Source: Isoetes taiwanensis
Taxonomy: Eukaryota; Streptophyta; Lycopodiopsida; Isoetales; Isoetaceae
NCBI GenBank assembly: GCA_021234155.1
Contig: JAJEKV010000036.1
Location: forward strand, 2,100,996-2,164,995
Length of the DNA: 64,000 bases
Direction of reading: 5' to 3'
The notes below the pieces were generated by a model. The model had not been told where the DNA came from and searched no databases. It saw only the letters and a program-made list of their open reading frames with translations. Positions 13,831-27,150 of this stretch are shown piece by piece; the first letter of the stretch is position 1; the number at the start of each line of letters is the position of its first letter. Made by a program: the position numbers and the translations under genes.

Positions 13831-16800
13831 CAAAGTACTCAAAAATTTAATCCATCAGAATGAACTAATTAAAAACCTACCATATATGTATTCAACATAA
13901 ATTTTATTCTTAGTAAGCAACCATACAACATAAAGGAAGTTTTCACAATACTGAAAGTGGTTATTAATGCTTATTTCATGCAGTAATGTGTCATTAAAAT
14001 CACATGAAGTTTTATTACATAAGTTCCGGCAACAAATGCGTCATTGATGTTGGTTTCTAACTTAGTATGGCTGGCTAAACCCAAATCGTGTTGCAGTATG
14101 GTTTTCAGCCATTACTTTTGGGGCTGCGGTACTGGTTTTATGTTGGTTTTGTATTGTAAATATATAGAGTCATGGATCTTACTCCTCGTGATTAGCCGAT
14201 CTTACCTTGCATGCGCCAAGAATGAAGTTCCAATGGATGTTTTTCTATTAGGCCAGTGCTGGTCCATTGTTTTGGTCTGGCCAAGCGAAATCAATACGCC
14301 CGCTGCTGCAATATCTTTCCGGCTTAAAATAGCTCAGCCAAATTTTCCGCCGAAAAATACCCTTCAATCTACCACAAAGATTTTATGTATAACGGAAAAG
14401 TGGAAGAATAATGCGTAAAAGTAGTACGGTAAAAATCAAGTTCAACCGTACAAGTGATGCCGAGTTTCTTAGTTTTAGTATGCGGTTAAGTTCATATGCA
14501 ACCCACGCCGGAGGGCCCTGTTTTGGCTTCTTCCCGCTAACCCGCCGTGATGGTTAGGTGGATAACCGCGTGCAAGCATCCTACATGAAGTTGCATGTCA
14601 CCAAATGAACCGCGCCCCAAATGTTTACGTATTGAGCGCTTATTGGACGAAGTCAGCCAAAATGAAGGTATGGATTCTTTTCAAAATGCAAAAGCGAACG
14701 CCCTTCCAGGTTCATTTGCACCACCAATATCTCAAAGCTTCTTTCTGAAGTTTCCAAACCATGATTTCAGGAGAAATACAACAGAGAAAATGATAAAACC
14801 AGACGCGTAAAACCTGTAAAAGAAATGCAACTCTGGCAACGCAGAGGCCCTAATCTGCGAACAGAGAATATCATGGGCGCGAGGAGGCCGGATTTGGTGC
14901 CGTCTCATTTACGCTACCGCCTTTCCTTAGCATGTTTCTACGGTGACTCAAATCTTAGCGCCCTTGAGCGCAAGTATTTCCCCGCTCTCACCGTAAATTA
15001 TCTAGCATTTTGAATCTATGGATCAGATGTCAGCGAAGAGTCACTCATTTTACAGTATCAGCCGCCAGGCTTCAAAACCGCGTTACTTGTCTGCCATATT
15101 TTGAGCTCAAAGCCATAGCCACTTAAATTTTAAACCCAAATCCTGCCCCCAAGGATCTTTCACCACTCAAATTCCGTTAGCTTTAATTGTGGGGAAAATG
15201 CCCGCGATTCTACCTGGTGACATGCCTGCCATGGTAATCTGATCCGCACATGTGAACGTTGAAGACAAAAGTTTTTTATAAAATGATTCGAAAGGTGGAT
15301 GCGAGATGTTCTTGTGCTTTATACTACATGGATTTTCCAACTTTAAATTAGCTGCTGGGAGACCATGAAAATGGAAATGTGGAATTATCAAGTGTTGTGA
15401 ATATTGCCTTGAGGATGTAAATAGTCAGTTGCAGCCGAAATTCCAAAATCATGGTACGGCAACCTCAACCAACCATATTTCACCTAAAACAATGCGATAT
15501 TCCTTCAAAATAGTGTCTTACCACGTAAGAATGGCTCGGGAATAACAAAGACCCACAGCTACCATTCTGCAGGGTAAGTGATCCCTATGCTTCTAATATT
15601 ACTCTATCACTTTATCATCATGCCAACAATAGCAAGAAACGGTGCCAAGGCGCCAAGGTTGGCTGGCGGCCGCATTTCTTGTCTTTATTGTTGTTAATCA
15701 GGCTGTTTTGCAAACGTTACCGGTGGCTGGGATGCCAAACTTCTACGTACCTGAGGAATGGGCGTTTCACCCGTAGCCTAATTAGCTAACGCCTCGGCTG
15801 GGGTTTATTCCCGGCATCAGCTACTACATAAAAGAAATTTGGTCGACAGTTGGAAAAGCCTTTTGTTTTGCTAGCTCGGTCAAAACTCAAAATCTTGCAA
15901 GCGAGATCCTGGGGCAACTGGTTCAGAGGTTTCATGCACCCTGGATTGTAAAATTTCACGCTTCGGGATATAAAAATCTACTCAAAAAATGAATCTTGAT
16001 CGGGTACTTAATTGGCCGCTAAACAAGTTTTTATAGTGTAAGTACTTTAAAGTTTTGACGAAATCGGTAGCTTTGCCAAACAAGATAATGGGGCACATGG
16101 CTTGTTTTGCGGCATTTAGAGGCTGTTCCCGGCCCCATTATAAGTATCGGTGTTGCGCGAGCTTTTATGATCTGCGTGAAGCAGCGTTTTCTTTTTGCAC
16201 GGCCAGTACACCGAAGAAAGAATATCCATTGACTCTACATTAACTCGTCACCAATATGGCCCAGTACGCTATACCATACCTTATATGCCATCTGGTCATT
16301 TTTAGCATTTGATAATCGAGCGAAATGCCATGAGTTTTTGAAATGGTAGGGGTTCAAATCCTTTGCTCTCAATTTTTGAAATACCCTTACGCTGTTCCGT
16401 CCATTGCGCTTCTAACAGTTTAACACAAACCGAAATGCTTCGTACTCGCTTAAAAATTATTGATTATCAGCGCTTATAAATGATAAACCAGCGAAGTTAA
16501 TAAGCGCAAAACGCGGCATTAATTTGAAGAGATAAATACCAAGGCAGCTGCGGCCACAAACAACAGGTCATAACTATGTCCATGCATTTAGCCATGGCAG
16601 TTTATCGCTAACTAAATTTACGCGTATAAAATTGCATGAATAAAGAAACTATGTTAAATTAATATCCAACTAAGCTTAGTTTATCACAATAACTAACCAC
16701 ATTAAAATGGTATACTAAAACACTATATTAAAACCACATCCATTAACCATAAAGTTTTACTCGCCACATAAATCATGCACATAAAACTACTATAACATAC

Positions 16801-19800
16801 TCATAATCAGCCTTCTATCAAAATATACCACTTCATGTACCTACAAAACAGCCATTTCACGGCCTAGTAATACCAATTCAAACAAATCCTTTAGCAACAG
16901 AACCTTATTACTTTAGCCAAGGCGGCGGAATGGAATAAACTCGCCGTGATTGGTTTGTAGCGTTTTCAGTCATAAATCCAGCGGAAAACCCGCGAAAAGC
17001 AATGGGCGCTCACAAAGCTGGCCCCCGCCGCACTTCGTAGGGTTTCCGCCGGGTCAACTGGTGGTTGGTGTTTGGGCTTCTTGATGGGTTAAAATCAGCC
17101 GCACCGGCGGCCCAAGAGACGGACTGCAAGCTCCCGTACGGATTTGGTGTTATCAAGGATACCTGATAGTTCGCCACAAAACCAGCGACATCTAAAAGTG
17201 CGATTTGACAAAACAAAGCATAAAGGCGTATTAAAAATAATTTGCTAGTGGACTTCAACCAAATTTTCCAAAGCCTAAGCATACAAAAATCCCAAGACGA
17301 TGGTGAGGATGCGCACCATTACTGGCGTCTAATACCGATTGCAACCCAGCGACATGTTCCAAAAGCAATTGAGTACGTAAACAAAGCGGCAGTCATACCA
17401 ATTTAGGGTACCCCGAACCGGCATTTCCAATAAGCCCGCCACATTAAAAATCTGGCCACCCTACGGTGAGATACATATGGCACTGAATGTAAATTCATTG
17501 CAGACGCAGACTACCTGATGGCTGTAAAATTTGCTTAATTCCGTATTGTGTCCTGATTTTCATCAACAACACGTAAATCAGGGTATGAATTAAACATTCT
17601 CGTGAATCCTTCAATAAAGAGGCGGCAACACCACATCCACCTGTACAAGGCCAAACAACCCGACGTGCGAGCCATACTCGCAAGAAGCGTTAGCGGTCGC
17701 CACAAAACCCAGCACGCCCGGAAATGCGCGATTTGGCACCCAAACAAAGATTTCACCGCGCGCGAAAGCTCTCCAACGCCGCGCTAAAAATCTCTGGCAG
17801 ACCGCATGAGAGGCACCCGCCTATGTTCCCATCGGCGCCACAAATCTTTAGCATTACCTTGGGAGTCGAAAACTACTTTGTAATTCCAGATATAGCTCTG
17901 AGTTCACTGCGACTCGCACATCTTCATCTCTACCTACTTAAATCAGAATTTATATGCCTTTTTCTGAATATGCTGGTCAGATAAATCGCTACGTTGATCA
18001 AACGGGACAATTCTGCATGCTATTTTAATTTATGCGTCAAAGCCCTTAATCTAGGAATAGCGCAACAGAGGTTCAAAGAGATTTTTGTTCTGCTTATCTT
18101 CGTCGGGCACCGCCCGCTGGCAAGGAGCTACGCGGCTATCAGCAGCGTTTGTGGAGAATCTAAGGTTTATGCGGTCGATGCCTTTAATAAAGACGGCAAA
18201 GTTAGCTTCTGGCCAGAGTGCAACCGACCGATTATACCCTGATTTAGAGGATCGATGGTGTTGATAAGCCAACGCATCAGCTATTTCGCTAATAGTCGTC
18301 AAACCGCGGGTGATGTTTTCTCGACAAAGATTTCGAAAATTATCGGCCATCGCGTTCTTAATACTACTCCCAGGGAGGAGGAAACCGTCAGCGTAGTTAG
18401 AGATCAATAAATCGTTGCCTTCTAAAGCAAGGAGTGATTACAGCGGTGGTATTTCACGGCATAAGTACCATTGGAAACCAAAGTTGAGGGGCGAAGATCG
18501 CCTCCTACATCTATCCTGCCGTTTTATGTTCTTAATCTCAAGCAAACAAAAAGATAGGTAATGCAATTTACGGGACCTGATATTTTACTGACCAAACTCC
18601 TCTTTTGATTGGAGGGATAACTGCTTTGTGATTTTTAGGTGATAGCGGGTCCACTGATCAAATCTGCTCATGGACTTTTCTGGGCGATCTATGTCTAAAG
18701 ATAGCCAGCGTGCTCTACAAATCTTAACAAGTCTATTAAATAAATCTTACGCCAATGGAATACTTCAGTACCTTGTCCTTATATCGCTAATCTGAATTCC
18801 TAAAAGTATAGTGCTTAAGTCATGGCGAAATATACGATTAAAAGTATTGAGGAAGTAAAAGTGCAGCGCAAAATAATTGTAGCAAATGAAGCCAAGTGAG
18901 CCGGGGTAGGAAAAGAAGGTTTGCAAATATGAAAAGCTTGGCGGCAAAGGACGTGAATAATAATACAAAGTAGGAACCACGGCGTAATTTCATGAAACTT
19001 ACGCGACCAACCGGCCTTTATAGTTTCCCCACCGATGCATGCCGTGGAAGGTATGGTTTACCGCCTCTTTTGATGCATTGTACATCTGGACCATCAAAAT
19101 ACCGCGACTATTTACCAACCCCCGCCAGCGGTCCTGAAACATGCCTAATAATTCAATCTCCGGATAAGTGAGGCTGAAGGGATCTAGTGCCGCGTCACAA
19201 CAAATGCATCGCCTCTTATGGAATACCCTGATTCACCCAAGGCATTGGTGGGTACTTTAATAGTTTTTATTTCATGATTTTTTTATGTATATAGGCTGCA
19301 TACTTCCATCAACCTCTGAAGCTGTCATCAACCGGAACTGCTTTGAAATGGACCGAACCAGTATGTCATTAGAGGAATCACCGATGTTTAATTTCCGGTG
19401 ACTAAACCAGATGGAAGATATGAAACACGGAATGAAAACTGAAGGATGACCAAGAGTTGAAAATCTATTCTGGCCTCTTTTTCCACTTTTTCCAGAAATA
19501 AAAGGAAATGAATTGAAATCACAAACCAAGGGCCACCAATTTCATTTCACCAGATAACACACAACCTTACCAATTTTCTGGATGATGTAATTTGGTCAAA
19601 TACCAAGAAGTGACACAAGAAAATGTATTTAGGAAAAGTTGAATGACTGAAACGGTACGGAGATGCATCCCTGATAATGATTACGGTAAGGGTTGAATTT
19701 GTCAGCATGACGGAAAGTGAATTAGATGACCCAATGGATACTACACTGGGAGGTCATGGAAAACAAACGGAGGTCAGCCCACAGGAGGAATACGGTGGTT

Positions 19801-22620
19801 CACAAATGAACTGAATCCTGGAGAGGCCAACAGCGCCTTCCTTACGTAAAATAACATGCTTTTGTAATTATTCTGCTTGCGCCTTTGGCGTTTTTTAGCG
19901 CCTTTTGAACGTGTATCTTTCCTGACTTCTAGATTAGCATATATAAAGCTTTGCGCTCAACCGGAGCAAATTATGTCATCAAGATCTGCAGCTTGAACTC
20001 TCACCTCGCCCCTGGCCAGGGAAAATGGCCCCTGCATACGCCATATGGGTGTCGCCTTCAGTTAGCCCCACATGCTGGAAGGAATGCTTGTGAATGACAT
20101 CAAGACTGAAAATATATATGAGTAAAATATGTATTCGTAAAATGAATAGTCAATGCATGGAAACAAATGCTTGTGCAAATATCAAATCTCATAAAGCTGC
20201 TTCCTTAAACTTACCCGGCGATCGTATAATGTTTGGTGTCATAGTCGGAAAGGGCCTCAAACCATTTTCAAGATTTAAAACGGGGAGGTCGTGGATGCTG
20301 TACTAGCATCTCTGCTTCTGGTTCGCTCAATGCCTGAAGCCTCCTGTCACAAAACCCCTGCTCGAAAGCCTTCAAGCAAGCCTCTGCCAAACCCGCCTAA
20401 AGTATAATCAGTAGCTCATTGTGGGAGTTCACAGCTCGTGGAATGGTAAGTTCTGAGAGTCATGCAAATGGAAAAAGGTAAAGTATCACAAAACTTTAAA
20501 ATAAATCAGAAACAAAAAGCCAAACCCAAACATTAAAACCCACTGTCCACAAAACCATAGGAAAGGACTTTTATGACCTTTTCTTAATGGAGCTTTACTA
20601 ATCTTTAAATTTTATGGTATTATTTTCTCGATTAAGATATCTTTTCTTAATTCTTTTAGCCTACGAATATGGACAGACTTGAAGTCGGATGTGTCACATT
20701 TTTAATGCCCAAAAAAGTGGAAAAGAAATAGTGTCACAGCTTAAACTCTGGCTTAATTACCAAAAGGAGACTTGAGGGTATTATGGAGAATGGTGAGTCC
20801 CAAAGCAGAACTTGTCTTCCTTAAAAGCTCTTTTTGCACAAAGACGCATGGTATATTTAAGGAAAGGACGAATAAAGTGAGCAAAAGCCTCATGTTGAAA
20901 AGAATTGGAATAAAGTGTTGGAAATGCACCAAATGGAACACGAATTCAAATCTACTGCATTATGGGTATGACTTAGAAATTTTTAAAATCAAATGAAATG
21001 TGGAAAAGATGATATGGTATATGGAATTTGACACGGAAAAGGAATTTGCACAATTGAAAATATTATACTAATGGAACTCTAAGTCAAATGGATAAAGGAA
21101 TTTGAAAGGGTTCAGGCGAAATAATACCTACATGAGAAATATACAACCACCTGTGTGAAATGGACTCGTTGGTCATGAACTTTTGGTAATTGCCTTTGGC
21201 TGTCTATTGAGAATGTATCATTTGAATGTAAACCCTTGGAGGAGTTTTAAATTTAAAGCACTGGCAAGAGGTAGTGACAAATGAGATTAAAAATGGAAAC
21301 AAAAAGATCTAAATTTACAAATATTTCAAAAGTATAACCTATCAGCGACCACCGCAAGAATTCTGGTTACAATTGCTGAACGGCCTGAAGTCGAATGAGT
21401 TCCGGCGCGGATGAATGTTCCAGCGCCTACAACGTATGCTTTTGCTTAACGGAAAGCCAGCAATCATCAGGCTTGGCTGGTTAATTTTTCTTGACGTAAT
21501 TCTATGCATTTCGTTGACAGCTTTTCGTCGAATTCCTTCTGACTCCAATTCTGATGCGATGCGTTTTGGCGTTTCGGTGCGAATTGATGTTTAAAGATTC
21601 TGTTGCAGATCCCTGGAAACTTGGTTTGCATTGCAAAATCAATTCCGTTCCGTTCCAGTTGAAAGCCATGGAAAAATTTAAATAGTTATGAGCCCCTTCG
21701 TACATCATATGAGCTCAACGATCTGCAAACAGCTAAAATTTCTGATCGCAACTCCGTTTGATTAATTTGAAGGAACTGAAATTGGAATGTTCAAATTCTG
21801 TCCGGCAATCATCCTGCCTTGAACTCACTGCATCGACTTTTGACCAGAATTGTTACTCTCCTGCTGAAGCTTAAAATACCCAGGCATGCCCAAATGCATT
21901 TACTTCTGTAGATTTGTATGGAATAGTCGAAAGTCTGTACAAAATTGCTCATCTCCAGCCTGTAAATTTTCGCAAAACGGGCCGTGTCCCGATTGGAAGC
22001 CCATTAGGGACGAAACGAGGCCAAATGGCAATTCTGGGTCCCCGAACGTGGTTTTGCAATATAGACAGATTAAGTACGTTCTTTTGATGGATCTGTTACG
22101 GTGATTTTTCACCCCGAATCAGTATATTAGGGCGCACGTTGTTTAGCAGTTTGTGGTAATGTCACCGACGTACGATATAAAATGAATACAGGATTATGGT
22201 ACTTCTGGAATATTCTTCTGGGATGCAAAAAGAAAACCTGGATTTTAACCCATGGCCTGTACGAACCCGGAACAAATAAAGGATGGTATAATTGCCATGT
22301 TAGTGAGCGGGGTGCCGCCTGCCAGTTTACCGGCCAAACTTTACATCCTGGCTTCACACTCCTGGCTGTAAAATTCCTGCCCTTAAGCTTTCGGTGGTTG
22401 GGCACATGGTCTTCGTTAGCTTCTTAACCCGTTCTGAATTAAATGGCAGATTGGAGGTGAAACTATAAAATGGTACGAGACCCTATGTGTTTTTGGAATC
22501 ATGCAGCTCAACATTTGATCCTGTTCTTGAATCTGTTTCTGCCTTGCCTGAATCGTTTCTGCTCGACCTGCTTCGGCCTCTTGCCTCCTTAGCCACCGAT
22601 GCTCGCCAAACTAAATGAAC
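13831..22620. other. Intergenic DNA, no gene recognised
   Basis: AT-richer DNA starts abruptly here. The stretch 16600-16910 is especially AT-rich. The longest frames (124 codons at 14044-14418 plus; 118 codons at 18051-18407 minus) have no recognisable motifs and are within chance expectation. A box-B-like sequence near 16354 is not part of a foldable tRNA. I see no long repeat. Confidence 0.5.
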
Positions 22621-22711
22621 AGGCCGAATCAAAGAATAGAGGCCAAATCAAAGAACAGGCTGTAACTGAAGAACAGAGGCTAAATCTGAAGAATTTGAGG
22701 CCAAACCGAAG
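22621..22711. repeat. Degenerate tandem repeat, about 19-bp unit
   Basis: About five imperfect copies of a unit close to AGGCCAAATCAAAGAACAG follow one another. Copies differ by substitutions and small length changes (for example AGGCTAAATCTGAAGAATT). No reading frame is clearly maintained. Confidence 0.6.
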
Positions 22712-25700
22712 GTTTATAAAAATCCCGGTTTAAGCCGAAGTCTTGTTTCAGTTGTTGACGCCTGAAGCCCGCCGGACCGCAAGCAGAATTGGGCCAGAAA
22801 CTGGACGAACGCAGCGATTCCGGGAAGGAAAGTTCACCGAAGCCATACGCAAACACAGCGGACGGCTTGTCACAAGATGCCCGCATCATCGTCTGCACAT
22901 CCTAAGAACAACGATACAGCAGCCGTAGCGCCGAGGTGCCTCTATTATAGGGAAGACTCAGAATTTTCAAAGCACCAGGAAATGTACAACACGGGAAGGG
23001 TGGGTGTTCATTCAGAACTTCATGTCACTCAAAGTAAAAAATAGGGAATTTATCTATGGAATTTCAAACCATAAGCCATGAATTGAAAACCCTATGCTCC
23101 CCTGCAACCTTGCAAACTCATGCCTAAAGTTTTAAACCGGCAGCAGCAGCAAACAACTTCCAACAGCGGTCTCAACGGCACGTCCTCAGCTATACCTAAG
23201 AATCAACAAATTATAGCGGCGTATTAAAGCTGGCGCATTGAGTAGTCGTAGTGTAAACAGAGTTTCAAAAACACTCGGCTATGCTGTGCTTACCGGCTTC
23301 TCCCAGCGTGCACGTCAAAAGTATGAGTCGCCAACATGGTATAACGGTCAGGAGGATTCACCTTGAAGCACGTAGTACGATAATGGGCGTACCTTGAAGA
23401 CCTGACCGTGTTTGCGAGGTTTCATCTGGCAAATTCCCCGGATGGCGACAGTTTTTCTCTTCGGGGCGCGGCGGAATCAATTGACTAGCCGCAAAACCGC
23501 AATTCTGCATGCGCCGTTATTTGCCGCACAGCGGCGACGCAACGATGAGGGGCAATACTCATTAAAGCAACCCCCGCTACGACGCCGGAGCCTGCACTGG
23601 ATCATTGTTCCATGAATATGCTGGAAACAAAGACATGTATTTCTTTTCGCCCAGTTCGATATGCCTTCTTCCTTTGTTCCAAATGGATGATTTCCCGCCG
23701 CTTGGTAACACTACTACCTTCTATCCGTGAAATTCCCCTGGAAAAGGCTTTTTCGTTTCAAGACTCAGCCACATAATAAAACTAAATTTAAATCTCTTCA
23801 TTCCTGCTCTTCCCAAATGCCTGAAACCAAGTAGGGTTCGAATGAAAATCGAATGGAAACTAATGCAATTGAATTTATTTACTTTTGGCGTATGTCAAAT
23901 GCCGGTGCCTGTATTGATGCATTATGAAGCATATCCCTGATGGAGCGTTAAACGGCCTCCCAAATCTGCGCTAGTCCTAAATAACTGCCGCGCCCGCAGA
24001 CTATCCTGAGCGCCGAACTTACCCCAAGTAAAATTTCACGTGCCGGTGGCATTGAAAGCCCTTTCCCATCCAACGATCGAAGGCACTTCAAAGAGGCCCG
24101 GCGCCACCATATGCCAATTAATCTGCATTGGGAAATGTTCCATCCACCACTTTGCAATACGAAAATAAAACCACTGGTCAAATCAATGTGCACAACAAGT
24201 GTCCAATTAAATCTCATCGTTCTTGGCATAATGATTCAATCATAAATTCAACGCCCATGACCAATGTACATAAAATTACCATACAATATTTTTCAAAACC
24301 AATGGAAAAAAGTACCATGCAATTTTAGATATTTGTAACTTAGAAATGCCCGTTTAGCCTAGAAAGATTGTACGCGAGCTCACTTTCAGACTCCCCAGCA
24401 CCAGGTTCCTTTAAAGTTTTACGCAGGCGATACCAATGCAGACCTCGCTGTGATGCGAAACCGCAAGCCAAGGAAGGAAAGCTTATCTTGTCATAAACAA
24501 TATATGCGACTGCTTGATGCTTTGTATGCATATGGTATATGCCAAAAATGTACCATGATGCAAATAAACGATTTCTGAAGACAATTCCTTTGCCGCAAAT
24601 AATTAACATCAAATCTCTTAAATACGGCTCATGTTTGCCCTTTTTATTTATATTATTTGATATATCATATAAGTAAAACAATAGAGTGAAGGTCTCTAGT
24701 TGCTTTCATGCATCTTATCCTGTTTAATTCCTGTGATCATTTATCTACAGTCTTCATATCTAAAATTTCATTGCTACTTTTGTTACCCCGTATATAAGAT
24801 TAGAAATGAAACATTTTCAAATTGGCGTCCTTGGGGACATCCATTGCGCGTGCATCTCTATCATTTAGGGATCTAATTTTCCTTATCGCTTTGTGATTCC
24901 TGGCTGTTAAAGAATTTTCGTGATAATGCTGTGATCTACGCTGTATTCCTGGCCCGGCAGTATATTATAGCTAGTATTTACTGATTTGTAATTATCTTTT
25001 CAAAGTGCAGCAGGGATGCGGCACGTATAAAAGAAGCACTACAACATTAACCAAATCGATACTTTATATGCTGGAGCACTCTTTTGTAACCCCTACCTTT
25101 GTAGTCAGAGATGCTATATTGGAGGTCCTTTTTGATTTATTTCAATTGGTATGAATTCGCTAAAATATCATCCTGGGTATATACATCTTCGTTATAAATG
25201 GATGTTTATGTTTAACAGCCAGGGAACAAAAAGTGCCGATCAGTCGAGCGTTAAAAGCAGGTGCATCAACCCAAATAAATACCTACAATTAAAGTGTGAG
25301 GAATCAATAAGTTTTCGAATGAAAGAAATGCCCTTCTTATACGAAATTGTATAACCTGAAGGCCATAGCTCGCAGTGTTAACCCATGCCATATACATCCC
25401 ATTCATCATAATGCAAAACAAATGCGTGCAATTAAAGTGTGTTCACCCCCATGCCTTTCGCATCCCGGCTTAATGCCCGTAATCAACCATTCACTCACAA
25501 AACTTTGCTAGTTGGAGGAGATAGTGTTCACGCCATCTTATAGCCTCTGCAGCAGCTATAGCGTATACATTTTACCCAGTTTCAAAGCCTTTCAGCTCGC
25601 AGTCTCAAGAAAAGAAGGAATATCGCCTATACTTCATCATGCACACTTCCTTCAAATTAACAAGCACGCAAACAACTCCATAAAATTCACTATATGTTTA

Positions 25701-26132
25701 TAGTTGGTCACCATGCCATTTTCCCAACTCCTGTAAAATTTGAATGGCATACGGATTTTCATGTCAGCAAAAGTTCAAATGCAGTTAAAATATATTCAAT
25801 CCTGGTTATCCATATCTCAGTATTTTTAGCTAAGTATTAATATAGTTTTTTGAGGCTGATGTCGCTGCCAGCGACCTACCTTTGTTAGGCTACATATCAC
25901 CGTATACCACTATATAATGGGCATGTACCCACATTCCCATTAGAAAACCTAAATGTGTAAATCAATAAAATGCCAGGGGCTTCCAGCCGGGTTCAAAAAA
26001 GAGAAGTTTATATGGAATGACACGTTAAAGACCGGCGGTATAATTCTCAAAAATAAAAAAATAAAAAATTCTTTCTAATCGCTGATAGAGGATGAAAACA
26101 AAAAAACAAAAAGAAAAATCTTTTCAAATCAT
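22712..26132. other. Intergenic DNA, no gene recognised
   Basis: Frames up to 113 codons (24340-24681 minus) show no domain and no splice context that I can support. From 26048 to 26121 the plus strand is A-rich low-complexity sequence (runs such as AAATAAAAAAATAAAAAA). Confidence 0.5.
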
Positions 26133-26573
26133 ATGGACAAGATACCAAGTTTGAAATGCACCCAGGTGAGGTCCAAAACCGGAAAGCGTGGGCAAAGCGA
26201 GGCGGATGTGTTTGAAGTATTGAAGCGCTGTAAACTATCACATTGCCTGAACGGTATAATTAGAGGGATGACAATCTTTACCCTGTGGGGAGTGCCAATA
26301 CTACTCGAAATCGACTGCAATGTTAAAGGGGATCTAATAATTTCGGTCAAAACTCGGAAAATATGGCCCCTGGATCAAAAAGATGGGTGTGTTATATGCA
26401 AAGCATTTGTGTCAATCTTAAACGGCATTCATCCTGAACACTTTAATTTACACCGCCTCCTGCCTAAAGCCGCGGAAGCAATTCTTTACCTTTGTGTTAG
26501 TATCTCTTCTTTATTATTTCCTCTGCAACAGCAAGTTTCTACATCATTGTCACCCCATGTCTCTGCCAAATAG
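26133..26573 (+). CDS. Hypothetical 146-residue open frame
   Basis: An ATG-started frame of 146 codons, one of the longest in the AT-rich part. I do not recognise it. The N-terminal third is basic (KTGKRGQSEAD near residues 15-25) and is followed by hydrophobic stretches (MTIFTLWGVPILLEI near residues 46-60, and around 118-130). There are six cysteines with no clear zinc-binding spacing. An A-rich low-complexity tract ends just upstream. My rough estimate is that a frame this long would arise by chance somewhere in the window with probability of a few tenths, so coding status is uncertain. It may also be part of a decayed transposon. Confidence 0.25.
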   Translation: MDKIPSLKCTQVRSKTGKRGQSEADVFEVLKRCKLSHCLNGIIRGMTIFTLWGVPILLEIDCNVKGDLIISVKTRKIWPLDQKDGCVICKAFVSILNGIHPEHFNLHRLLPKAAEAILYLCVSISSLLFPLQQQVSTSLSPHVSAK

Positions 26574-27005
26574 TAAAGCAAAGGGAATGGTCTCCCACCT
26601 GCCCCAGTGAGTGCAATTGCCCTTGAGGGCCTTCCGCTGAGCCATATATTAAAAAGTGCATGTGAATCGAACGCTGTAGAACACGATTCTAAGAATTTCA
26701 ATCAATAAGGCCCCTCTTTCGATTCATCTTTTTAGTATGACCCGCATCTAAAGAGAGGTTCACAACCAGCCAAAAGTATAGAGAATGCACCTGACAATTG
26801 ATAAAAATCTCTTATCATTTATGACAAATACCATCAAACGGATACACCCCAACTGGTTGTTGAATAAAATCAGAGCAAGGCCTAGGCCCTTCTTTCATCC
26901 GCCTAAAAGGAAGAGAGGCCATCTTTATTTTATGTCCTTGTAGTTCCATGGCTTGGGTGCACGCCCCATTTTAGTTGGCCTCCGCCACTTTTGAAACCTT
27001 CCTTG

Positions 27006-27150
27006 AGTGGAAACCTTCCCGCTTCAGCGAAACCCTTTCCGCAGCTTAATGGAAAGTCCCTTCCGCCATAAATAAAACCGGGAAGGGATTTCCTCCCATT
27101 TCTATAATTTGAAAACCCTGGCGGTTTCCATTAAAACTTAAGGGCTTGGA
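27006..27150 (+). repeat. Interspersed repeat, copy A
   Basis: This segment shares an ordered series of blocks with 29222-29313: GTGGAAACCTTCC, GAAACC-TTCCG, AATGGAAA, GGAAGGG, and CCTGGCGGTTTC near the end. It also contains the complementary words CCCTTCC and GGAAGGG, which could form a stem. Copy A is longer because of internal insertions. Same orientation as copy B. Confidence 0.6.

Noticed and set aside
13055-13850. Overlapping plus-strand frames of 154 and 152 codons
   Set aside because: Composition-driven (Ala/Pro/Ser/Arg-rich), mutually overlapping, the first lacks an ATG, and no motif is present.
16340-16380. Pol III box-B-like GGTTCAAATCC
   Set aside because: No A box and no acceptor-stem partner at the right distance; does not fold as a tRNA.
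19878-19905. Hairpin followed by T-run resembling a bacterial terminator (CGCCTTTGGCG + T6)
   Set aside because: Stem of only four to five pairs, no upstream gene, and the context is eukaryotic.
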